Shown piece after piece: positions 1-8,342 of a stretch of DNA of 23,072 bases. Position 1 is the first letter of the stretch. Every line of letters starts with the position of its first letter. The DNA comes from Larix sibirica (lineage: Eukaryota; Streptophyta; Pinopsida; Pinales; Pinaceae), in NCBI GenBank assembly GCA_004151065.3, contig NWUY0300032948.1:10398-33469 (forward strand), given 5' to 3'. The notes under the pieces were generated by a model, which saw only the letters and a program-made list of their open reading frames with translations, ran no database searches and was not told where the DNA came from. A program made the translations under genes and the position numbers.

Positions 1-633
1 CCTCTCACAAAGAAGTGGCTATAAGCCCATTACAACATCACAACATCCATACAATGTTTCCCAACATAGAATTTAGGGAAAATAATGCCTCTCACGAATG
101 TGGCTACAAGCCTATTACAATCATGGAAACATCAATCTTTAATTACAATCGCCATCAAAGTGCATTAGTGGACAACACCGTGGTCTTCCAATCCCAATAT
201 CAAATGCACATGGTTATTTTCCATTATCAATTCATATGGCAATCTCAAGTCACAACTATAACAAGAAGAAATGCAATTTAGTGGAAGACTCCATGGCCTC
301 TAAATACACTAGAAAAGTGCACATGACCAAGTTCCATCAATGCCTTTGCTTGCCATTACATATGGCATCAATACAATACATTGGGCTTCAATAGTTTTCA
401 TAATAAAGACTATAATAAAGAAAACCCATCAAATAAAAGTAAAGCATATACAAAGGCATAAATCATAAGCTTTTAACCAAATTGTATTACCCATGTCATG
501 GCCATCACTTGGGAGTTTCCATGTCCTCGAATCCCTATGCCTTCGGCCTTGGCCCCAATGGCCTTGTTGTAAGAGGCTTGTCTTGTGACTTACATTGTTG
601 AATGACTTGTTCCTTGGCTCAATGATGAGGGTG

Positions 634-644
634 CTTTTATAGTG
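634..644 (-). promoter_or_regulatory. LTR promoter TATA box (LTR-A)
   Basis: The minus strand reads CACTATAAAAG, a canonical plant TATA element. The same 11 bases are kept in all LTR copies (4687-4697, 7616-7626, 14840-14850) although flanking bases vary. Transcription would start about 25-30 bp further left and run leftward through R and U5. The start site is inferred. Confidence 0.65.
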
Positions 645-831
645 AAAGGGGTCCTAACCACACCCCCTGTTTTCTAACATAAACCATGCCACCATGTGAG
701 CACATAACTTAATGTGGAATTTGCTTTTAAAAAGGAACAACCAAAGTCTTTAAATACCATATGGTTATAACCACCATTCATAATATGGGATGTAAGTTCT
801 AAAGTCCAACAATATCTTGGTTCGCCAACTC

Positions 832-837
832 AAATAT
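832..837. repeat. Left target-site duplication of the LINE insertion
   Basis: AAATAT occurs here directly before the T run and again at 1680-1685 directly after the insert. Uninterrupted sister copies (4884 onward and 7812 onward) have this word once. This pair brackets the LINE fragment precisely. Confidence 0.75.
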
Positions 838-1679
838 TTTTTTTTTTCAATAGAAAAAACACTATACTTTATTTAGAGTATAAATACGGTTACATGGAGA
901 TCCAAAGCCGCATGATATACCAGTCAAAGGAGACACAGAAAGAAGGCCCAACAAACCAAGAAAAATATGAACCAAATTGACCAATACCCGGTCATACCAA
1001 GAAATAGTGAGACCAAACTGAGACAGTCTAGTTGCCAAGGATAGATAATCGATGAGAGATGTAGGACCATATCCAATCCAGTGACCAAAATAATATAATA
1101 AACAACAGACCGCATAGAAGTGTCTCGAATTACAACCGGTATATATACAAAATAGAGAGAAACAACAGACAAAATAAATAGAGCCGAAAGGAACAATAAG
1201 AACTCCCAAGAGGTCTAATGTGGGAATAAGTTCCAAAAACCAGAGATAGGTTGAGCAGAACCTTGCACAATCTCATAATATATACAGCCCTCCACAACCA
1301 TTAGACCCCGCCGAGAGAGTCTATCAGCGATGTCGTTGTGCTCGCGTTAAATGTGGATAATAGATGTATGTGGGCTGAGACCCAAAAAATGTCGAGTTAG
1401 ATTCAGCCATGAAGTAAGTTAAAGGGCGTTAATATTAGCTTGTTCATTGGCCCATTGCACAACAATCAAGGAGTCTCCATCAACCTGCTCCAAAAAATTA
1501 TCAACCTGAGAAACAAAATAAAAGACCAACCATAACCCCAACAGTTCACCTTTAGTATTGGTACCCTGACCGCCACACATCCAGAGACTGATCAGATCAC
1601 CATTAGCACATTCTAAATATGCACCAGCACCACAGCATCCCGAAGAAGACAAAGCAACACCGTCAAATCGGGCACATGT
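838..1679 (-). mobile_element. 5'-truncated LINE (plant L1 type) tail with poly-A
   Basis: This 842-bp block is absent from the homologous position of LTR-B and LTR-C. On the minus strand it runs from a C-terminal RNase H coding remnant (1679 to 1215), through a 3' untranslated region, to an A run (ten T on plus, 838-847). Poly-A at one end, loss of the 5' part and a 6-bp target duplication are the marks of target-primed reverse transcription. An RNase H domain at the end of the reading frame is typical of plant L1-type LINEs. The 124-codon hydrophobic open frame at 862-1236 lies in the 3' UTR and is not thought to be a gene. Confidence 0.85.
1215..1679 (-). pseudogene. LINE ORF2 C-terminal RNase H domain, decayed
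   Basis: Reading leftward from 1679, the frame gives about 154 residues of an RNase H fold of the type found in plant LINEs and RVT_3-like proteins. Visible motifs in order are FDG (first catalytic Asp, codon at 1662-1664), GELLGLW (catalytic Glu), DGDSLIVVQW (second Asp) and NDIADRLSRRG (last Asp). All four acidic positions of the family remain. Two in-frame TAA codons break it (1419-1421 and 1347-1349), and a natural-looking stop TAG is at 1215-1217. Reverse transcriptase and endonuclease parts are missing because the LINE is 5'-truncated. It cannot make an active protein. The family call rests on motif order and spacing. Confidence 0.8.
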
Positions 1680-1685
1680 AAATAT
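1680..1685. repeat. Right target-site duplication of the LINE insertion
   Basis: Second AAATAT, matching 832-837. LTR-A homology resumes immediately with the words found in LTR-B at 4888 onward. Confidence 0.75.
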
Positions 1686-2039
1686 GCCAACACATGTAAT
1701 GGTTCCAATGTCCCTTGGCTAACCATGGCATATGCTCCAAATCTTGTTACATGGTATCACATGGTGTTTGTTGGTTCTACCCCCGAAACTTATGCAAATA
1801 GGGTGTATTTGTGGCATAGGTTTTAACGACCACCAAATCATATCATATGATTATAACAATACGTTGGTTGTTGTCCGGTCTGACCCCCATATATGGTAGT
1901 TGTTATATATTTATAAAACATGTGTTGGTTGGTTGTTGGGTAGGAGACTCGAGGTCAAATCTGCGGGCACTCATTCCCCCTTTTTGATTAAATCTTCCCA
2001 TTCAAAGACAAATACAATAATTACCATATGCCTTCATGA

Positions 2040-2115
2040 GTAGTATTGGTGGTGCGTTGGTAAAGGCTTGTGGCTAGAGGTCATGAGGTCGCGGGTTCAA
2101 CTCCTGTGTCCTCAC
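2040..2115 (+). mobile_element. SINE-like tRNA-derived segment with pol III A and B boxes (in LTR-A)
   Basis: On the plus strand, opposite to the LTR, TGGTGCGTTGG (2050-2060) matches a tRNA A box except for one missing base. GGTTCAACTCC (2094-2104) matches the B-box consensus GGTTCRANTCC fully. The 33-base gap is tRNA-like, and the bases between resemble the heads of tRNA-derived plant SINEs. The outer ends cannot be fixed because every LTR copy carries it, so it entered the family before the copies separated. It does not fold as a full tRNA by eye. It might be a chance resemblance. Confidence 0.5.
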
Positions 2116-2296
2116 AATTTTTTGGTAGAACAAATAAAACTGAATCAATCTACCACATGTCCTTGCTGTATTGGTCCACCTCGATACCATGCCACCATTT
2201 CCACTGGATGCCAACTCAGCTCTAACCTGCCATGCGACCGCCAACCTGCCAATTGAGGTGCCATGAGGGATGCCATGTAGCGATTGTGTAGGACAC

Positions 2297-2320
2297 GTGG
2301 CACCCTTCCAATGGTGCCAC
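2297..2320. repeat. Hairpin-forming inverted repeat near the LTR-A start
   Basis: GTGGCAC (2297-2303) and GTGCCAC (2314-2320) form a perfect 7-bp stem with a 10-base loop. The matching place in LTR-B has a 12-bp stem (5510-5543). In LTR-C the gypsy-type element is inserted into this structure. Confidence 0.6.
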
Positions 2321-2523
2321 CTGACACCTCCTTTTTTTGCTATTTTGCACCATTAAATTACTACTCTACCGAAACTTCAAAACAACATATCTTTTTCATA
2401 TAGATTCCTTTTGAAGCGAAATGAATGTCACCGGAAAGCTCTCATCGAACTCTTCGCAATGGAGTCACTTTCATCAACATTCAAGCAATTCATTTTTGAG
2501 AGATCCTAGATACTCTTGTATCA

Positions 2524-2533
2524 TTCCTCCCCA
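2524..2533 (-). other. Polypurine tract of internal domain 1
   Basis: The minus strand reads TGGGGAGGAA here, ending directly at the TGATAC start of LTR-A. This is where the second-strand primer of an LTR retrotransposon sits. The matching site at 5738-5748 is weaker. Confidence 0.6.
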
Positions 2534-2663
2534 CTCAGGACCTTTTGTGCCTCCAAAATTTTTACATATAGACATGGTGAGTGGTCTTCCTGTCACCAAC
2601 TTTATGAGAAGGATTTGGTTTCTTCAGGATCTGTGGACCTGTGAGTGATGCCTGGTCCTCTTC

Positions 2664-3041
2664 CTAATCTTCAACCGACTGCTCCCAATGCCATGGCTTG
2701 TATGAAGATGAACCTTCTAGGAAACCCCCTTGGTTGTTTGTTTCCCGATGAGTGTCCTCCAATATTTGCAAAAATGTGAAAGTATTAACATTTTCCAAAT
2801 CAGAACTGATATACCTGCCACGGTCACAACTTGGCCTTGTCTTAGATGGACCTTTGGATACTTATATAGTGGAGCATTCTCCAACTTGTTCCTACACCAC
2901 TTGTTCCGAGAGAAATCACAATTTTATCTTCTCACCCTCTGCAACCTTAAGAAACCTTTTGAGCTCTAAATTCTCTGCTTGCATGCATTGGTTGATCTCT
3001 TCCAATTCCTGGATCTTCGCACGGTTCACACCTTTTCCCAT
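2664..3041 (-). pseudogene. Gag-like coiled-coil protein remnant (internal domain 1)
   Basis: This is the only coding remnant of the element, 30 bases downstream of the primer-binding site on the minus strand. The frame starts MGKGVNRAKIQELEEINQ and ends VED-stop at 2664-2666, 125 codons plus stop. Residues 8-60 have heptad-like Leu/Ile spacing with many Glu, Lys and Gln, as in a coiled coil. Three in-frame stops break it (near codons 42, 50 and 57). The copy at 5878-6246 has the same start, frame and end, with a clean three-codon length difference (RAK here). No zinc knuckle (CCHC) or protease motif is visible. The gag role is inferred from position and from the coiled coil; no family was recognised. 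Confidence 0.55.
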
Positions 3042-3235
3042 GATGATGTTCACAATTAACAACTAGTTAAACCTGCTCTGATACCAACCTAATCCGATAT
3101 TTCTACGAGAACTTTCTCAACAAAAATCTTTGACGAGGGACCTTTAACTGACGATTATGTTGCATGTGAGCATAAAAAAATTATGATTATAAGCATCTTT
3201 CAACATGATCAACCATACGCCGATGCAATATAAAT
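2962..3235. repeat. 274-bp direct repeat, left copy, ending at an N
   Basis: This stretch is repeated at 3237-3510 at about 96% identity. The left copy ends exactly at the N (3236) and the right copy starts exactly after it. It covers the start of the gag-like frame, the primer-binding site and the LTR-B edge. It is most likely two overlapping contig ends that were not merged. Confidence 0.8.
3071..3086 (-). other. Primer-binding site, initiator-Met tRNA type
   Basis: The minus strand reads TGGTATCAGAGCAGGT. Its first 12 bases equal the classic plant LTR retrotransposon site complementary to the 3' end of initiator-Met tRNA (TGGTATCAGAGC). It lies three bases inside the LTR end. The same 16 bases occur at 3346-3361, 6276-6291 and 13500-13515. 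Confidence 0.85.
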
Positions 3236-3236
3236 N
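3236..3236. other. Single N at a contig-overlap-like junction
   Basis: One undetermined base separates the two copies of the 274-bp repeat exactly. Some scaffolding programs write one N where contigs are expected to overlap but could not be merged. That use is inferred here. Confidence 0.75.
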
Positions 3237-3510
3237 AGCTCTGCATTCTCTGCTTGCATGCATTGGTTGATCTCTTCCAATTCCTGGATCTTCGCACAGT
3301 TCACACCTTTTCCCATGACGATGTTCACAATTAGCAACTAGTTAAACCTGCTCTGATACCAACCTAATTCGATATTTCTGCGAGAACTTTCTCAACAAAA
3401 ATATTTGACGAGGGACCTTTAAATGACGATTATGTTGCATGTGAGCATAAAAAAATTATCATTATAAGCATCTTTAAACATGATCAACCATACGCCGATG
3501 CAATATAAAT
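3237..3510. repeat. 274-bp direct repeat, right copy
   Basis: This is the second copy of 2962-3235, with about a dozen substitutions. It includes the first 80 bases of a gag-like frame (start codon at 3316-3314, cut at 3237 by the N), a second primer-binding site (3346-3361) and the LTR-B left edge (3365). This copy runs without a break into LTR-B. Confidence 0.8.
3346..3361 (-). other. Primer-binding site, duplicate copy
   Basis: Identical 16-base Met-tRNA site to 3071-3086. It is followed after three bases by the LTR-B edge at 3365. It is probably the same biological site shown twice because of the N junction. Confidence 0.8.
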
Positions 3511-3559
3511 TCAAGCACATAAATGAACACCCATGTGATAATGGAGTTCACTAGACTAT

Positions 3560-3560
3560 N
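3560..3560. other. Single N without flanking duplication
   Basis: LTR-C reads straight through here (CTAGACTAT then GTTGGCT at 6481 onward) with no extra base. The N is therefore an inserted or zero-length-gap symbol rather than a missing stretch. Confidence 0.6.
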
Positions 3561-3705
3561 GTTGGCTATGTCTCCAGGCCCACTTCAACTACGAACCGAT
3601 CCATTAATATGATGGATAAAATGCATAAAATATGATTACATCACAAATGGCTTTCAACTGCAAGAAGTCTTTACCAACTACTCTCTGCATGGATTGCATA
3701 TCAAG

Positions 3706-3940
3706 TGTCTCTGTAAGACCACATTCTCTTGAAGACCCTTCACCTTTAATTTTCAGATAAATAATTTCGAAGGCCAACACCTGTATCAATATGCAACCTA
3801 TAGTTGATTCTGCTGCACAACAACTGTCTCTGACAAGCCACAATTCCCTTCAAGTCCTTCACCTTTGTTCTTCGGACAAAGAATGTCAAAGGCTGACACT
3901 TGCATCAGTGCATCGCTGTAGCTGATAATCACACAATCAT
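3706..3940. repeat. Decayed 119-bp direct repeat inside LTR-B U5
   Basis: Two units begin TGTCTCTGTAAGACCAC (3706) and TGTCTCTGACAAGCCAC (3825). Both continue through a CTTCACCTTT block to a CAATGCA-like block. The same pair with the same 119-base spacing is in LTR-C at 6635 and 6754, so the duplication is older than the array. Confidence 0.6.
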
Positions 3941-4686
3941 ATTTCTGCAGGACCTAAGCAAGTTCATACTTGCCTCATCATGTCCCAAAGAGCTTATGAA
4001 ACTCGGACAAGTTTGCAAATTTGCCAAAGGGGATTTAGGCATAAACAAAATACCTCTCACAAAGAAGTGGCTATAATCCCATTACAACATGGCAACATCC
4101 ATACAAATTTTCCCATCATATGCTTTAGGCAAAATAATGCCTCTCACGAAAGTGGATACAAGCCTATTACAATCATGGAAACATCAATCTTTAACTACAA
4201 TCACCATCAAAGTGCATCAGTGGATGACACCATGGTATTCCAATCCCACTATCAAATGCACATGGATATTTGCAATTATCAATTCATATTGCAATCTCAA
4301 TTCACAACTATGACAATAAGAAATGCACTTTAGTGTAAGACTCCATGGTCTCTAAATCCACTATAAAAGTGCACATGACCAAGTTCCATCAATGCCTTTG
4401 CTTGCCATCCCATATGGCATCAATACAATACATTAGACTTCAATAGTTTTCATAATAAATACTATAATAAAGAAAACCCATCAAATAAAAGAACACCATA
4501 TACAAAGGCACAAATATTTTTTTTTTAACCAAAGTGTATTACCCATGTCGTGGCCATCGCTCGGGAGTCTCCATGTCCTCGACTCCTTTTTCCTTCGGCC
4601 TTGGCCTCGATGGCCCTTGTTGCAAGAGGATTGACCTGTGACTTACATTGTCAAATGACTTGTTCCTTGGCTCAATGACGAGGGCG

Positions 4687-4697
4687 CTTTTATAGTG
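4687..4697 (-). promoter_or_regulatory. LTR promoter TATA box (LTR-B)
   Basis: Minus strand CACTATAAAAG, identical in the other LTR copies. It would drive the transcript that runs left through U5, the primer-binding site at 3346-3361 and the gag-like remnant. Confidence 0.65.
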
Positions 4698-5249
4698 AAA
4701 GGCGTCCAAACCACACCCCCTATTTTCAAACATAAACCATTCCCCCATGTGAGCACATAAATCAATGTGGCATTTGCTTTTAAAAAGTCATAACCAAGGT
4801 CTTTAAATACCATATGGTTATAACCACCATTCATAATATGGCATATAAGTTCTAAAGTCCAAGAATATCTTGGTATGCCAACTCAAATATGCCAACACAT
4901 GTAATGGTTCCAATGTCCCTGGTCTAACCATGGCATATGCTCCAAATGTTGTTACATGGTATCACATGGTGTTCTTTGGTTCATACCCCCAAAACTTATG
5001 CAAATATGGTGTATTCGTGGCATAGGTTTTAACCACCACCAAATCATATCATACAATTAGAACAATACGTTTGTTGTGTGGCTGTCCAACCCCCATATAT
5101 GGCACTTGTTGTATATTTACAAAACATGTGTTGGTTGGTTGTTTGGCGGGAGACCCAGGGTCAAACCCGTAGGCTCTCGTCGCCCCTTTTTTTGATTAAA
5201 TCCACCCATTCAAAGAAAAATACAATATTTACCATATGTCTTCACAAGT

Positions 5250-5330
5250 AGTATTTATGGTGTGTTGGTAAAGGCTTGTGGCTCGCGGTCACGAGGTTGT
5301 AGGAGTTCAACTCTTCAACTCCTGCACCAT
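5250..5330 (+). mobile_element. SINE-like tRNA-derived segment (in LTR-B)
   Basis: Counterpart of 2040-2115. The A-box-like TGGTGTGTTGG is at 5258-5268. The B-box region is altered: GTTCAACTC (5305-5313) is followed by a second TTCAACTCC (5314-5322), a short slippage duplication. Box quality is poorer than in LTR-A, so pol III activity is unlikely. Confidence 0.45.
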
Positions 5331-5509
5331 CACTTTTTTTTGGTAGACCAAATAAGCCCGAACCAATCTGCCACATGTCCTTGCTGGATTGGTCCACTTC
5401 GATACCATGTCACCATTTCCACTGGATGCCAACTCAGCTCTAACCTGCCGCACGACTGCCAACCTGTCAACTAGAGTGCCATGTGGTATGATGAGGGGCT
5501 GCAATGTAG

Positions 5510-5543
5510 GCCATGTGGCACCCTTCCAGTGGTGCCACATGGC
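5510..5543. repeat. Strong hairpin-forming inverted repeat in LTR-B U3
   Basis: GCCATGTGGCAC (5510-5521) pairs perfectly with GTGCCACATGGC (5532-5543) across a 10-base loop. It is conserved in reduced form in LTR-A (2297-2320). In LTR-C the left arm is cut by the gypsy-type insertion. Whether it acts as an enhancer or is only a recombination or insertion hot spot cannot be seen. Confidence 0.7.
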
Positions 5544-5737
5544 ATCTCTTTTTTTTTTGGCCATTTTGCACCATGAAATGACTTCTTTATTGAAACTTCA
5601 GAATAACATATCTTTTTTCATACAGACTTTGTTTGACGCAAAACGAACATTTCCGAAAAGTTATCATCGAGATCTTCACAATGGATTCACTTTCATCAAC
5701 ATTCAAGCACTTTTGTTTCTTTAGCGATCCTGGATCA

Positions 5738-5748
5738 TTCATTCCCAT
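5738..5748 (-). other. Polypurine-type tract of internal domain 2 (weak)
   Basis: The minus strand reads ATGGGAATGAA just before the TGATCC start of LTR-B. It sits at the same place as the better tract at 2524-2533 but has two T interruptions, so it is decayed or a poor primer. Confidence 0.4.
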
Positions 5749-5877
5749 TGAGGAATTTTTGGACCTCCAAAAGTTTTACATACAAACATGGTGAGCGCTC
5801 TTGCTGTCACCAGCTTTCTAAGAAAGATTTGGTTTCTTCTAGATCTATGGTCCTATGAGTGATGCTTGGTCCTCTCC

Positions 5878-6246
5878 CTAATCTTCTACCAACATCTCCC
5901 TCTGCCCTGGCTCATATGAAGATGAACCTTCTAGGCAACCTCCTTGGTTGTCTACTGCCCTATGAGTGTCCTCCAATATTTGACAAAATGTGCAAGTATT
6001 AACAATTTCCAAATCATAGCTGATATAACTACCATGGTCACAATTTGTCCATGTATTGGATGGACCTCTGGCTCCTTTTGTAGTTGATCATTCTCCAACT
6101 TGTTCCTGCACCACCTGTTCCAAGAGAAATCGTAGTTTTCTCTTCTCATCCTCTTCAACCTCAAGAAGCCTTCTGAGCTTTACATTCTCTGCTTGAATGC
6201 ACTGGTTGATCTCTTCCAATTCTTGGATATTCACACCTTTGCCCAT
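5878..6246 (-). pseudogene. Gag-like coiled-coil protein remnant (internal domain 2)
   Basis: A 122-codon frame starts MGKGVNIQELEEINQ, 29 bases downstream of the primer-binding site, and ends VED-TAG at 5878-5880. A single in-frame TGA at codon 53 breaks it; the first 52 codons are open and coiled-coil-like (repeated Leu/Ile with Glu, Lys, Arg and Gln). After the stop, the second half keeps the same frame as the copy at 2664-3041 (shared words ILEDTHR, NQGG and LEGSSSY), and the length differs only by whole codons. No CCHC knuckle or enzyme motif is visible. The role as a capsid or packaging protein is inferred. A different 70-codon frame at 5952-6164 is a shadow. Confidence 0.55.
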
Positions 6247-6275
6247 GATGATGTTCACAATCAACAATTAATCAG

Positions 6276-6291
6276 ACCTGCTCTGATACCA
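6276..6291 (-). other. Primer-binding site, initiator-Met tRNA type (unit 2)
   Basis: Minus strand TGGTATCAGAGCAGGT, identical to 3071-3086, and three bases from the LTR-C edge at 6295. Confidence 0.85.
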
Positions 6292-6294
6292 ACC

Positions 6295-8342
6295 TGATCC
6301 GAGATTTATGCGAGAACTTTCTTAACAAAAATCTTCGATGAAGGACCTTTTACTCACGATTATGTTGCATGTGAACATGAGCAAATTATCATTATAAGCA
6401 TCTTTAAACATGATCAACCATACGTCAATGCAATAGAAATTCAATCACGTAAATGAACAACCATGTGATAATGGAGTTCACTAGACTATGTTGGCTACAT
6501 CTCTGGGCCCGCTTCAACTATGAATCGATCCATTAATATGATGAATAAAATGCATAAAATTTGATTACATCACAAAAGGATTTCAACTGCAAGAAGTCTT
6601 TACCAACTGCTCTCTGCTTGGACTGCATAACAAGTGTTTCTGTAAGACCACATTCTCTTGACGACCCTTCACCTTTGTTCTTCAGACCAAGAATTTCAAA
6701 GGGCAACACTTGTATCAATATGCAACCTGTAGTTGATTTTGTTGCACAACAACTGTCTTTGAAAAGCCACAATTCCCTTAAATTCCTTCACCTTTGTTCT
6801 TCATATGGAGAATGTTGAAGCCCGACACTTACATCAATGCATGACTGTATTTGATAATCACGTGACCATATATTTGCAGAATCTAAGCAAGTTCATACTT
6901 GCCTCATCATGTCCCAAAGAGCTTATGAAACTCAGACAAGTTTACAAAGTTGCCAAAGGGGATTTATGCATAAACAAAATGCCTCTCACAAAGAAGTGGC
7001 TATAAGCCCATTACAACATGGCAACATCTATACAAAGTTGCCCAACATAGGCTTTAGGAAAAATAATACCTCTCACGAAAGTGGCTACAAGCCTATTACA
7101 ATCATGGCAACATCAATCTTTAATTACAATCACCATCAAAGTGTATTAGTGGACGACATCGTGGTCTTCCAATCCCACTATCAAATGCACATGGCTATTT
7201 TCCATTATCAATTCACAAGGAAATCTCAAGTCACAACTATGATAAGAAGAAATACACTTTAGTGGAAGAGTCCATGGTCTCTAAATCCACTACAAAAGTG
7301 CACATGACCAAGTTCCATGAATGCCTTTGCTTGCCACCACATATGGCATCAATACAATACATTGGGATTCAATAGTTTTCATAATAAACGCTAAAATAAA
7401 GAAAACCCATCAAATAAAAGTACACCATATACAAAGGCATAACTCAAAAACTTTTATTGAAAGTGCATTACCCATGTCATGGCCATCGCTTGGGAGTCTC
7501 CATGTCCTCCACTCCCTATGCCTTTGGCCTTGGCCTCGATGGCCCTCATTGCAAGAGGCTTGTCTTGTGACTTACATTGTCAAATGACTTGCTCCTTGGC
7601 TCAATGATGAGGACACTTTTATAGTGAAAGGGGTCCTAAACACACCCCCTATTTTCAAACATAAACCTTGCCCCCATGTGTGCACATAAATCAACAAGGC
7701 ATTTGATTTTAAAAAGGCATAACCAAAGTCTTTAAATACCATATGGTTATAACCACCATTCATAATATGGCATGTAAGTTCTAAAGTCCAACAATACCTT
7801 GGTTCGCCAACTCAAATATGCCAACACACGTAATGGTTCCAACGTTCCTTGGCTAACCATGGCATGTGCTCCAAATCTTGTTACATGGTATCACATGGTG
7901 TTTGTTGGTTCATGCCCCCAAAACTTATGCAAATAGGGTGTATTGGTGGCATATGTTTTAACCGCCACCAAATCATATCATATAATTATAACAATACGTT
8001 GGTTGTTCGGCGGTCTGACCCCCATATATGGCAGTTGTAATATATTAATAAAACATGTGTTGGTTGGTTGTTGGGCGAGAGACCCAGGGTCAAACCTGCA
8101 CGCTGGTGGTCATGAGGTTGCGTGTTCAACTCTTGCGCCCTTCCATTTTTTTGGTAGACCAAAATGGCCCGAAACAATATGTTGTGTGCCCTTGCTGGAT
8201 TGGTCCACCTCGATACCATGTCACCATTGCCACTGGATGCCAACCTAGCTCTAACCTTCCATGCGACTACTAGCCTGTCAACTGGGGTGCCATGTGGCAT
8301 CATGAGGGGCTGCTGTGTAGGCATCATATAGGACACGTGGCA
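6295..8342 (-). mobile_element. LTR-C, truncated by the gypsy-type insertion
   Basis: It starts TGATCC three bases after the primer-binding site and follows LTR-B to 8342. There homology stops within the conserved word GTGGCACCC, and a TGTCAAG LTR end begins. Relative to LTR-B it lacks about 110 bp (equivalent to about 5175-5285), removing the A box of the SINE-like segment; short GGCT words flank the missing part in LTR-B. The remaining piece of LTR-C should lie beyond the far end of the inserted element, outside this window. A 79-codon frame at 6533-6772, also open in LTR-B, has many replacement changes and is not called. Confidence 0.8.
7616..7626 (-). promoter_or_regulatory. LTR promoter TATA box (LTR-C)
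   Basis: Minus strand CACTATAAAAG, as in the other LTRs. An AATAAA on the minus strand at about 7451-7457 could serve as the poly-A signal downstream of it, but it is not kept in LTR-A or LTR-B. Confidence 0.6.

Larger units (their letters stand above)
1..2523 (-). mobile_element. LTR-A of a non-autonomous LTR retrotransposon array (truncated by window, LINE inserted)
   Basis: This is the left-hand LTR of a three-LTR minus-strand array. Base 1 aligns with base 4053 in LTR-B and 6982 in LTR-C, so about 690 bp of its left end lie outside the window. Its right edge is placed at 2523 because the minus strand there reads a purine run (GGGGAGGAA) followed at once by TGATAC, and the LTRs of this family start TGAT on that strand. 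It is near 88-90% identical to LTR-B and LTR-C by eye. After removing the LINE at 838-1679, the distance to the same point in LTR-B fits the 2929-bp period. Short open frames inside it are chance frames. Confidence 0.8.
3365..5737 (-). mobile_element. LTR-B, the one complete LTR of the array (about 2.37 kb)
   Basis: The left edge (TAATTC on plus, TGATCC in LTR-C) lies three bases beyond the primer-binding site. The right edge GGATCA at 5737 abuts the polypurine site. TGATCC and GGATCA form a short terminal inverted repeat. U3 is on the right (4700-5737) with the hairpin and SINE-like part, the TATA box is at 4687-4697, and R plus U5 run left to 3365. U5 contains two decayed direct repeats: a 119-bp period (3706-3824 and 3825-about 3940) and an 87-bp period (4053 and 4140 onward). 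Both are also seen in LTR-C. The single N at 3560 adds one base. No open frame here shows coding constraint. Confidence 0.8.

Noticed and set aside
862-1236. 124-codon hydrophobic minus-strand open frame
   Set aside because: It overlaps the end of the LINE RNase H frame in another phase and lies in the LINE 3' UTR. No motif supports it.
2047-2115. Functional tRNA gene
   Set aside because: A and B boxes are present, but I see no acceptor-stem pairing or clear anticodon arm, and sister copies are more decayed.
6533-6772. 79-codon minus-strand frame open in LTR-B (3604-3843), LTR-C and the duplicate
   Set aside because: Start, stop and length are shared, but most base differences between the copies change the amino acid, as expected without selection, and it lies inside decayed direct repeats of U5.
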